Shown here: one piece after another, positions 44,290 to 53,806 of the stretch | Layout: each line of letters opens with the position of its first letter | Numbering within the stretch: position 1 is the stretch's first letter | Assembly (NCBI GenBank): GCA_002914805.1 | Contig: JXTB01000025.1 | Coordinates: forward strand, 1,357,536-1,421,535 | Direction: 5' to 3' | Length of the DNA stretch: 64,000 nucleotides | DNA from: Parasponia andersonii | Taxonomy: Eukaryota > Streptophyta > Magnoliopsida > Rosales > Cannabaceae | Made by a program: the position numbers and the translations under genes | The notes under the pieces: generated by a model | What the model was told of the DNA's origin: nothing | The model's database searches: none | The model's input: only the letters and a program-made list of their open reading frames with translations

Positions 44290-45239
44290 AATAAACCTGA
44301 TATACAAACAAAATGAAATTCAAACCCTGATACTGTGTTCTATGTGCTCAAAATTAGTTTTTGATGAGTAGTCAAAAGCATGAACACCGACCCGAAGTTC
44401 TTAACCTGAAGTCCTAAGTAAAATGAAGTGAAACTAAGATTAGCATACAAAATTTAAGACAAAACTGCTTCTGTACAGCGTAGAGAACCATATAATATTG
44501 ATTGTCTAAAATTAACCATATCATCGATTAAGGTCAGCAGCACTTGCCAATCAAAGTGCCAGGCTTAAGGTAGAAGCATAATTGTTCTTTCAAAGGCCAC
44601 AGAGGACTTGGTCTATACATAAACCTTGTACATCTTTCAGAATAGTATAGCTCATTAAATACCATGATGGAGAAGACACCAAAAAAGGAAAAAAAAAAAA
44701 AAAAAAAAGAAAAAGGTCCTGCATCTCTTCAAGCAAGCTATCTGAAATGCATGAACTAGAAGACATTTCAAGTCAAATTTCATGGATCATTTCTCATTTC
44801 TCATTTCTCGAAAGTGTTTACGTTACATTCCATATTTTGCCGATGTTTACTCTGCACTTAAAGCTAATCCAATTGTTATAGGAAGGCAAGTCAACAGTCG
44901 TAGTGTTTGACACGATCGAAGGCAATAAATATAACTCACTTTAAAGTCCAAATTCCACCATGTTCTAAAGCAAAGCATAATCCACTTAACATGGTTGGCG
45001 TTAGAAGAACGCTATTTAAGTAAAAAAGGAACAATATTAATCATACAAAATGTGATTAAAACTACATAATAGTATGATAGTACCTAAGAAATCCTCATTA
45101 TCTGCACCAAGCAAAAACAAAGAGATTAGACCAAACCAGAAGAAAAGAGTGACCTCAAAATAACCTCTGCGAAGTTTTCTTGCCGAAATTGGCCTTCCCA
45201 AACCAGTGGAGAAACGACGCTTTTTTTTTTTTTTTTTTT

Positions 45240-45570
45240 CCCTCCTTCCGAAATCTTTCTTACAGCCTTCTCCGGCGGCAGCCATTGGAATTCCGAAATC
45301 CATAATCATTTGGATCGCAAAGTATAAATTTTGCTTCTACTGCGTCAAGACCCTTATGATAGTCGTAATGCATGTAGCACATGAACACGTGGTGTTGATG
45401 GAATTTTTGGATTGCCCTGTTTTTCTTCACTACAGAAAGCCCAATCGAAACTTTCACTTTCACCATTGCTGGGTTTAAGATCAAATTCACAATGTACGTC
45501 AAACGGGCTGTGGTTGCCGTGCCTCTTAGCAACTGAGCATACTGCAAAACCCAAGAAGTTGGTGTTGTAT
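45240..45570 (-). pseudogene. TNL gene, 3' half of the C-JID (post-LRR) domain
   Basis: Minus-strand continuation of the TNL last exon beyond the copia insertion at 45571-50737. Read from 45570 it gives 'NFLGFAVCSVAKRHGN' and 'DVHCEFDLKPSNGES', typical of the post-LRR/C-JID domain of TIR-NB-LRR receptors ('NFLGFAxC ... V.CE...'). A frame change near 45413 shifts to 'FMCYMHYDYHKGLDAVEAKF', also domain-like. The reading ends near an A/T homopolymer of about 22 bases at 45219-45240. Its other half is at 50738-50835. Confidence 0.8.
45566..45570. repeat. Target-site duplication of copia element 1 (left)
   Basis: TTGTA; identical to 50738-50742 on the other side of the element. The duplicated bases fall in the W-Y-N codons of the TNL C-JID domain. 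Confidence 0.9.
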
Positions 45571-46104
45571 GTTGAACAAATCAACAATTGCAGTTCACTA
45601 ACCAGCAACAATAAGAATAGTGAAAAAAGGGCAACCACAATAACAATAATAAAAAGGACAGTCGCAATAGCTATAATGAAAAGAGCAGCCGTAATAGCAA
45701 TAGTAAAAGATAGTGTTCATACTATCTTTCAAGTTTTATAAATACGGAGAGCTTCATCACTTGTTTTGCATCTCATTCTAAATCCTCTTCCTTTCTAAGA
45801 GAGAATTCAAGCTTAGGAATTCATCTTAGTGTCCCACTTGTTTTCTCCTAAATTATTTAGAGAGAGTGTTTTCACATATTTTAAGAGAGAGAGGTTCATT
45901 TGTTCTCTCCTTGTATTTAGAGAGAAGTGAGGGGTAATCTTCTTTTCATAGTGAAATTCTTCACAGCCTTATCCGTGGACGTAGCTTAAATTGGATGAAC
46001 CACGTTAATTCTTTTGTGTGCCTTATTTTTTTCATTTTATCCAAATTTTCTCAATTCGTATTTTAGTTGTGTGTTATCGCTTCTGCAAAGCCGATCTCTT
46101 AACA
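45571..46104 (+). repeat. 5' LTR of copia element 1
   Basis: Direct repeat of 50209-50737, same TGTTGAAC start and TAACA end. It contains short tandem variations of 'agcagccgtaatagcaatag'-like units near its start and a TATAAATACGGAG element. Confidence 0.95.
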
Positions 46105-46201
46105 GTAGTATCAGAGCCATTGGTTGGAGTACTGTTCACGTATATGGTACTGTTCATATACAGTGAAACAGTGGTAACTGAATAAATCGTGATGAACAAA
46201 A

Positions 46202-49200
46202 ATGGCGGCAAAATTCGATATTGAGAAGTTTAATGGGAGCAATTTCTCTTTGTGAAAAATAAAGATAAAAACAATCTTGAGAAAAAATAATTGCCTAGTA
46301 GCAATTAGGGAAAGACCTGCTGAAATTATTGATGATAAAAAGTGGGACAAGATGGATAGCAATGCTGTCGCTAACTTACATCTGATGCTAGCAGATGGAG
46401 TCCTGTCGAGCATTGAGGAGAAAAAGTTAGCCAAGGAGATATGAGATACACTAACAAAGTTGTATCAGGCCAAGTCGCTTCACAACAAAATTTTCTTAAA
46501 GAGAAGTCTTTATATCCTTCGGATGGCGGAATTAATAAAGGTGACCGACAACATCAACACCCTCAACACTTTATTCTCACAGCTCATAATAATGGAGCAT
46601 AAAATAGAGGATAATAAATGTGCAGAAATCTTACTTCAGAGTCTACCTGATTCGTATGATCAACTCATTATAAATGTGACCAACAATATTACAACTCTAG
46701 TTTTTAACGATCTTACAGTTGCTGTTCTCGAAGAAGAAAATCGGCATAAGAATAAGGAATATAGATTAGCAAGTTCACAGCAAGTAGAGGCTTTGACAAT
46801 GAGAGGAAGATCAACGGAACGTGGCCGCAGTGGGAGTCAGAGTCATGGTAGATCAAAGTCAAAAAGTAAGAAGAATGTCAAGTGTTATTATTATGGCAAG
46901 AAAGGGCACGTCAAAAAGGAGTGTTGACAACTCAAGAAGAATAGAGATTCCAGAGGGAAGAATCTTGAGTCATCAAATACTTAGGGGAATGTTGCAAATA
47001 CTTCAGATGATGGAGAAATCCTGTATAGTGAAGCAGAAACAATTTTTAAGAACAGGTGGCAACTCACTGATGTTTGGTTAGTGAATTCGGGAGCAACAAG
47101 GCACATGACTTCTCACAGAGAATAGTTTCACACATATGAACCTGTCTCTGGAGAATTTGTATTCAAGGGTAACGATCATGCCTTAGAGATCATTGGAATT
47201 GGTACTATCAAGATAAAGATGTACGATGGCACTATTCATACTATTCAAGAGGTGCGACATGTGAAGGCCTGAAGAAAAAATCTATTATCTTTAGGACAAT
47301 TAGATAACCTTGATTGCAAAACTCGTGTCGAGAATGGGATCATGAAGATCATAAAGAGCACACTCGTAGTAATGAAAGCAAAGAAAATCGCAGTAAATCT
47401 ATACATGCTTAAAGGAGATACACTGATGGAAGAGGAGACATCAGTTGCTTCAACAAATTCCGGAGAAGAATCAACGATGATGTGGCACCGTAAGCTTGGC
47501 CATATGTCGGAACGAGGCTTGAAGATTCTCTCTAAATAGAGATTACTTCCTGGGCTCACAAAGGTATCTTTACCCTTTTGTGAGCATTGTATCACAAGTA
47601 AACAGCATAGATTAAAGTTTAGTACATCCAGTTCTAGAAGTAAAAAAGTTCTAGACTTAGTTCACTCTGATATTTGGCAAGCACCAATAATGTCCCTAGC
47701 AGGAGCTAGATACTTTGTATCTTTTATTGATGATCACTCTAGAAGATATTAGGTGTATCCTATCAAGAGCAAGACAGATGTATTTTCAGTCTTCAAAATA
47801 TTCAAAGTACGAAAAGAGCTTGAATATGGAGAAAAGATCAAGTGTTTGCGGACAGACAATGGAGGAAAATATACAAGCAATAAATTTGATAACTTTTGTC
47901 AACAAGAAGGTATTAAGAGGCAGTTCACAGTGGCGTACACTCCTCAACAAAATGGAGTGGCAGAGCGAATGAACAGAACCTTGTTAGAAAGAATAAGAGC
48001 AATATTGAAAGCTGCAGGTCTACCCAAGACATTTTGGGCAGAAGTAGTCAAACCGCCTATTATGCAATCAATCGATCTCCAGCAACAACAATTGATCTGA
48101 AGACACCGATGGAGATGTGGACTGATAAGCCAGCTGATTATTCTCGCTTATATATGTTTAGATGTCCTGTATACGTGATATACAACGCTCAAGAAATCAC
48201 AAAACTGGATTCAAAGTCAAGAAGGTATGTACTCTTGGGATATGTTGATAGAGTCAAGGGATATCGCTTATGGGATCCTACTGCCCATAAGGTTGTCATC
48301 ATTAGAAATGTGATATTTGTAGAGAATAAACTACAAGAGAAGGGAGACGATAGCAGACCAGAAACTACTACAGTTCAAGTATAAAAGAATACTGAAGATT
48401 TAAATTTTTTTTGAAGCAGTACCAGAGCACGAAGTAGAAGAACCAGTCAAGGAAGAGGCTACTGAAATTCGTCGGGCAACTCGTGAGAGAAGAACATCGG
48501 CATGGCACTCTGATTATATCACTGAAAGTAATATTGCATACTGTATTCTAACAGAGGATAGAGAGCCAACAACTTTCCATGAGACTACCAAAAGCCCGGA
48601 TGTATCCTTATGGATGACAGCAATGTAAGAAGAGATTGAAGCCCTTCACAAGAACAAGACATGGGATCTTGTTTCGCTACCACAAAGAAGGAAGGCTATT
48701 GGCAACAAATGGGTCTACAAGATCAAGCGTGAAAGTAATGATCAAGTGGAGTAGTATCATACGAGATTGGTAGTAAAAAGATATGCTCAGAAAGAAGGTA
48801 TTGACTTCAATGAAATATTTTCATCTGTAGTTCGACTAACAACAGTTAGAGTGGTTCTGGCGATATGTGCTACGTTTGACCTACATCTAGAGCAGCTACA
48901 TGTGAAGATTGCTTTTCTTCATAGAGAACTTGAAGAAGAGATTTATATGCTCCAACCAGAAGGTTTTGCTGAAACAGACAAAGAGAACTTTGTTTGTAGG
49001 TTAAACAAATCGCTATACAGTCTCAAACAGGCATCGAGATGTTGGAATAAGAAATTTGATTCCTTCATCATAAGCCTTGGGTACAACAGACTCAGTTCAG
49101 ACCACTACACATACTTCAGGAGGTTTGATGAAGATAGTGACTTCATTATCTTATTATTGTACGTGATGATATGTTGGTAGCGGGCCCCAACGAAGGCAGA

Positions 49201-50122
49201 ATACAAGAATTGAAGGCACAGTTAACTAAGGAATTTGATATGTAAGACTTGAGACCAGCAAACAAAATTCTAGAGATACAAATTCACCGAGACAAAGGTA
49301 ACAGGAAGATTCAGCTTTCTCGAAAGAATTATTTGAAGAAAATCTTGCGCCGCTTCAATATGCAAGATTGTAAGTCGATTTCTACCCTATTTCCTGTTAA
49401 CTTCAAGTTATCCTCTGGGATGTGTCCTAGCAATGAAACAAGAGGGTGGAGATGTCTCGAGTATCGTATGCATCAACAATGGGAAGCCTAATGTTCACTA
49501 TGATATGTATAATACCAGACATTGCACAAGCAGTGAGAGCGGTTAGTCGATATATAGCGAAATCTGGTGGAGAGCATTAGAATGCTGTGAAGATAATTCT
49601 AAGATACATCATAGGAACCTCAGATGCTGCATTATGTTACAGAGGATCAGAATTTACTGTTAAAGGATATGTTGATTCAGATTTTGCTGGTGATCTTGAC
49701 AAACGAAAATCTACTACAGGCTATGTGTTTACTCTTACAGAAGGAGCTGTAAGTTGGGTTTCGAAACTACAAACTATTGTGGCTTTATCTACAATAGAAG
49801 CAGAATATATGGTAGCTACACAAGCTTGTAAAGAGGCTATTTGGATTCAAAGGTTATTGGAGGAGCTTGGGCATAAATAAAAAAAGATTCATCTATTTTG
49901 TGATAGTCAAACTGTCTTGCATATTGCAAGGAATCCAATCTTTCATTCCAGGACAAAGCACATTGGCATTCAATATCACTTTGTTCGAGAAGTAGTAGAA
50001 GATGGAAGTGTGGACATGAAGAAGATTTACATAAAGGAGAACTTAACAGATGCTTTAACCAAACCAATCAACACTGACAAATTCCAATGGTGTAGATCCT
50101 TATATGGCCTAGCAGAAATATA
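46202..50122 (+). pseudogene. Broken gag-pol of copia element 1
   Basis: Domain order is that of Ty1-copia: gag from about 46202 ('KFDIEKFNGSNFSL'), a CCHC knuckle near 46880-46923 whose second Cys is changed to Tyr, protease ('NSGATRHMTS', about 47085), GAG-pre-integrase ('MWHRKLGHMSERGLKIL'), integrase (to 48100, 'QQNGVAERMNRTLLE'), RT (about 48640-49170, 'EGIDFNEIFSSVVR') and RNase H ('YVDSDFAGDLDKRKSTTGYV', 'STIEAEYM'). At least eleven stops interrupt it, six at expected Trp and three at expected Gln codons, plus frameshifts, one in the RT YVDD region near 49163. Not functional. Confidence 0.92.
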
Positions 50123-50208
50123 AGCAGCATGAAGAATTGACAAGGAAAGAAAAAAGAGATTTATCAAGTGTGAAGACATGATTAAAATCAAGTCTTCAAG
50201 TGGGAGAA

Positions 50209-50737
50209 TGTTGAACAAATCAACAATTACAGCTCACCAACCAGCCGCAATATGAACAGTGAAAAAAGGCAGCCGTAATAGGAATAGTAAAAAGGGCAGC
50301 CGCAATCGCAATAGTGAAAAGAGCAGTCGTAATAGCAATAGTAAAAGATGATGTTCACACCACCTTTCAAGTTCTATAAATACGGAGGGCTTCATCACTT
50401 ATTTTGCATCACATTCTAAATCCTCTTCTTTTCTAAGAGAGAATTCAATCCTAAGAATTCCTCTTAGTGTCCTACTTATTTTCTTTTAAATTGTTTGAAG
50501 AGAATGTTTTCTCCTATATCAAGAGAGAGAAGTTCATTTATTCTCTCTTTGTATATAGAGAGAAATGAGTTATAATATTCATAGTGAAATTTTTCATAGT
50601 CTTATCCGTAGACATAGCCTAAATTAGGTGAACCACGTTAATTCTTTTGTATGCCTTATTTTTTTTATTTTACCCAAATTTTCTCAACTCGTATTTTAGC
50701 TGTATGTTATCGTTTCCACAAAACCGATCTCCTAACA
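50209..50737 (+). repeat. 3' LTR of copia element 1
   Basis: Partner of 45571-46104. It follows the polypurine tract and is followed at 50738 by the TTGTA duplication and the TNL exon. Confidence 0.95.
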
Positions 50738-50835
50738 TTGTACCATTACGGGGGGAGTTCGATATTGATCGAAGATCCTAACATGGATTGAATCTCGTCT
50801 CCCGGGTAACACGTTTCAACACAAGGATGCCACCT
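50738..50835 (-). pseudogene. TNL gene, 5' half of the C-JID exon
   Basis: Minus-strand exon after the acceptor at 50836 (TTTCATGTAG). It reads 'WHPCVETCYPGDEIQSM' and 'GSSINIELPP', the signature 'C.PG.EIP.WF...S.GSSI.I.LPP.W' of the C-JID domain with a few residues missing, and a frame change before the Trp-Tyr-Asn codons where copia 1 inserted. Continues at 45570. Confidence 0.85.
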
Positions 50836-50942
50836 CTACATGAAAGGACACAAATCACAAACCATCCCGTCCTCGTTCATTTCAATTTACATGTGTAAAT
50901 TATGCATATATTCTATTTTATAAATACAGGAGAGAGGCATAC

Positions 50943-52138
50943 CTGCTCAGGAGGAGGAAAAAATCGCGTCGCAATGCGCAAAACTCTGACTTGGAATTCA
51001 GTTATAATGTTGTGTCGTCCATTCGTATGCAATTCGAAGCAGTTCAAGAACATTTGAACATTCATGATGATTTTCTCATGTAATGTCAAAGTCATCCCAA
51101 AACCCTTTCGCAAGTGCTTTCATTCCAGTTGATATCGTCTTCAGTGACGTGCACCCACTTGCGTCAAGATATTGCAGGGACACTGGACGCTCTGGTAAAA
51201 ATAAAAGTTTCTTGCAACCCATCACATCAAGATGTTTGAGATTAGAGAGTTTGTTTGATGCTGATAGGGATTTCCGATATATTGGTGCCATCGAGACGAA
51301 GATATTCCAAACGAAGCAGATTACCTATTGAGGGAGGCACATGCTCGATTTTTGAACAGTCAGAAAGCACGAGTCTTAAAATACTACTAATACTGAAAAT
51401 GCTGTTTGGGATGGTCTCGAGATCTTTACAACTAGACAAGTCTAATTCACGTAGAACAATTAGATATCCCATCGATGAAGTTAACTGTATAATTCCTGAC
51501 CCAGTCAAATAAAGTCCATTTAAACTTTCTGTAGCCTCTAAGATTTCCGTAAGGTTCTTCAAATTTGAGCAATGACTGAGATCAAGATGAGCAAGAGACC
51601 TTAGTTTAAAAATGCTGGTTGGCAGACTGTCGAGACTTGGAGCATGAAATCTCAATATTCTTAAGAAAAAAGCAATACTCAATTGACAATGACGGAACTT
51701 TTTTTTGTGTTGTCCAAGACAAACTTATTTGTTCAATACTACTTGGAAGCTTTGGAATCATTTCTAGAGATGAGCAACTACTTAGTTCAAGAACTTTCAG
51801 GGAACTCATCTCACACAGAGTGCTTGGGATATTTGTGAGACATATGCAAGTACTGAGATCCAATTTAGAAAGTTTCAAGATTACAGCATCCTTGGGGATC
51901 AAGAGTTTTTAAGTGTCCTTGCATTAATTATATCTGGAAGACTATGAAGATTGTGGCAGTTGCTCAGATTAAGATCAACAAGCTTGCCAAGATTTTTCAA
52001 ACTATGCAAAGAAACTTGAGTTAAACTTGTGCAGTTTTGAAGATTTATTCTCTCAAGATTTGGAGCTCGAGAGAAGTCTGGAAACTGAGTTAGACCAAAG
52101 GAGAAGCTGAGATCAATGCTTTTTAATCTGTACAAGTT
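50943..52138 (-). pseudogene. TNL gene, leucine-rich-repeat exon
   Basis: Minus-strand exon, acceptor at 52139 (GTTACAG) and donor at 50942 (GTATGC). It encodes many TNL-type LRRs: 'LKSIDLSFSFGLTQFPDFS', 'LERINLQNCTSLTQV', 'LSKLDLSTCICLTNIPSTL', 'LRELDLSSCKDLETIPNSI', 'LEYLRLDGTNISEIPISI', 'LKHLDVMGCKKLLFLPE' and 'LQYLDASGCTSLKTI', ending in 'NCFELHTN', the usual lead into C-JID. Frame changes near 51905, 51650 and 51290 break it into pieces. LRRs give effector or partner specificity in intact TNLs. Confidence 0.92.
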
Positions 52139-52222
52139 CTGTAACGGAAAGAAGGAAAAAATTACTAAATAAAACGACAATATTTATACTTCATACTAAA
52201 AGCAAGGAAAATTGAAACATAC

Positions 52223-52420
52223 CAGGACGCCATTCCAAAGTTTCCGAAGCTTGCTATATGGAATGTTAAGCATCACAAGATTATGAGGCTCAAAATTTGG
52301 TGGTAAATGTTTAAAAGGGTAATTTTGCCACTGAAGATATCTAAGTGAAGGAGGAAAGTACTCGTGGCCTTCTAGATACACTCCATAATTGATACGCCCC
52401 AAGATCAGAAATTGTACAGA
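52223..52420 (-). pseudogene. TNL gene, first LRR-region exon piece
   Basis: Reads 'YFPPSLRYLQWQNYPFKHLP' and 'NLVMLNIPYSKLRKLWNGV', the conserved start of the TNL LRR region ('LRYLxWxxYPLKSLPSNF...LVELxMPYSxxxxLWNG'), and ends at a proper donor (GTATGT at 52222). It adjoins the NB-ARC fragment directly: the ARC2/MHD and linker region expected before it is absent, so an internal deletion joins the two at about 52400-52440. Confidence 0.9.
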
Positions 52421-53325
52421 CTAATAGCCCTTTGAAAAAACATGCAATATCAAGAAAGATATTTTGCTCCTTTACATTTAATCCATCGTAACTTATTCTT
52501 AACACACAATAGATCTCATCATGTGGAACTTCTCTTAATCTTTTCACTTCCATTTCCCAGTTTTCTTTGCTTGGTGTACGAAGGGAAGGAAGTTGAGAAC
52601 CCAAAACCTTGATAGCTAATGGATTGCCTCTAACATGATTTAACACCCCTTTTGACAGCTCTGTACAATTAATCTGATGTGGGAGAGCTTCCTCTGAAAG
52701 CAGAGAATTGAAAAAGCCGATGACTTTCCTCATAATTTAATTGCTTAGCCTCATTCATATATTTCATCAACTGCAATAGTCCTAAGCACTCTTGCATCTC
52801 TACTCGTTATGATGATTCTACTTCCATTACCGAATCGATCACCATCACAAGCACGATCACCAAATAAAGATTCTAACTGTTTTGAATTACTTACATCATC
52901 CAGAACAATCAGGAACTCTGAACGGCGGAGCCTTTCTTTAATATAATCCGGGATTGATGCAGTTTCCAAATCTTCCTTCTCTTCCTTTAGTAATTTAGTA
53001 ATAAGGCTGTCTCGTATTTTCTTCTTATTCCATGTTTGTCCGATTCTTCCCTCCTCACATTATTTTCAAGAAAGTAAAAAACCGTCAAATTGAGGAAAGA
53101 GTCGCTTTGAAAACAATCGTCGCAAGAGTTGTTTTGCCTATGCCACACATTCCCCAACTACCTATAACCCGGACATTTGATGAGCCAATGTTTAATAACA
53201 ATTCAACTTCCTTAACCTGATTTTCCATCCCAATAAGGCCCTTGAAATAATCACTAGATGATATAGTACCGTACAATTCCTTCAAAAGTGCATTAACAAC
53301 TTGCACAACTAATTTGGATTCAGGC
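52421..53325 (-). pseudogene. TNL gene, NB-ARC domain, frameshifted
   Basis: Minus strand, acceptor at 53326 (CATATAG). Seen in order: 'SDYFKGLIGMENQVKEVELL', P-loop 'GSWGMCGIGKTTLA' (normally GMGGIGKTT; the third Gly is Cys), kinase-2 'EFLIVLDDVSNSKQL', RNBS-B 'GSRIIITSRDARVL', the GLPL-type 'GNPLAIKVLGSQL', and TNL RNBS-D 'IFLDIACFFKG' with the TIR-class Asp-Ile-Ala form. Frame changes lie near 53090, 53065, 53015, 52737 and 52690, several at A or T runs. After FFKG the ARC2/MHD region is missing. The ATPase switch cannot be made from this copy. Confidence 0.93.
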
Positions 53326-53608
53326 CTATATGAAACACAATGGTAACGAGTCAGAGTAGCGAGTTTGAAGAAATGAAATAAACGCAGGTACTTATTTATA
53401 CAAATATCATATTTTCTTTCAACTTTAAATACTATTTTTCAACTAAACTGTTGAGTAAGTAGATTAGTTCTTTTCCTCTGTTTCTCATCTCTCTCTTCTC
53501 TCTGGAAAGATACTGGGCCAGTAATCAATCATCAAATAATACGTTGAAACAGTTTTCACACGAGCAATGTCTATCTTTTATTTTGATATAGAGTATATGG
53601 TATCCTTT
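53326..53608. other. TNL intron remnant left of copia 2
   Basis: Non-coding remainder of the TIR/NB-ARC intron on the NB-ARC side, ending with the CCTTT target-site duplication at 53604-53608. Confidence 0.7.
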
Positions 53609-53806
53609 TATTAAGAAAGATACACTAAAGATTATGATGAATTGATCTAATTTCATTGAAATATAAGAGCTAATTACAGAGTCTTAAATACAAGTCTAAT
53701 CCGGTACTAACAAACTAAAATTGACAGATAGCAAACCTACTAACAATATTTGTAACTGCGTAACAGCAGAGACTAACTAATTACTGAGTCACTAATACTC
53801 TTAACA
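53609..53806 (-). repeat. 3' LTR of copia element 2
   Basis: Direct repeat of 57967-58162 with about two dozen differences, suggesting an old insertion. Confidence 0.93.

Larger units (their letters stand above)
40568..45239. other. 4.7 kb AT-rich intergenic DNA
   Basis: Contains the RING gene promoter (to about 40750), a short GC-rich island at 40973-41010 ('cggcgggggtacagggccgg'), a poly-T run at 41551-41570, a possible MITE at 41862-42489, a GC-rich patch at 43148-43235 that includes a CACGTG G-box (43155-43164), a CACTA-like hairpin at 44263-44289 and a poly-A tract at 44692-44708. Small frames (41230-41415, 43262-43489) show no domain. Confidence 0.45.
45571..50737 (+). mobile_element. 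Ty1-copia retrotransposon 1 (Tnt1/Tork-like), degenerate
   Basis: Complete structure with decayed coding: 534-bp 5' LTR (45571-46104), primer-binding site at 46107-46120 (TAGTATCAGAGCC, one base off the initiator-Met tRNA complement), gag-pol, polypurine tract AAGTGGGAGA just before 50209, 529-bp 3' LTR (50209-50737), and a perfect 5-bp target-site duplication TTGTA. LTRs are TGTTGAAC...TAACA with a TATAAATACGG promoter motif. The copies differ at many sites, so insertion is old. Antisense to the TNL gene it interrupts. Gag and pol style resemble the TNT1-94 family. Confidence 0.95.

Noticed and set aside
45037..45309. 90-codon minus frame beyond the TNL end
   Set aside because: It starts in the TNL tail and runs through a poly-A tract; no independent domain.
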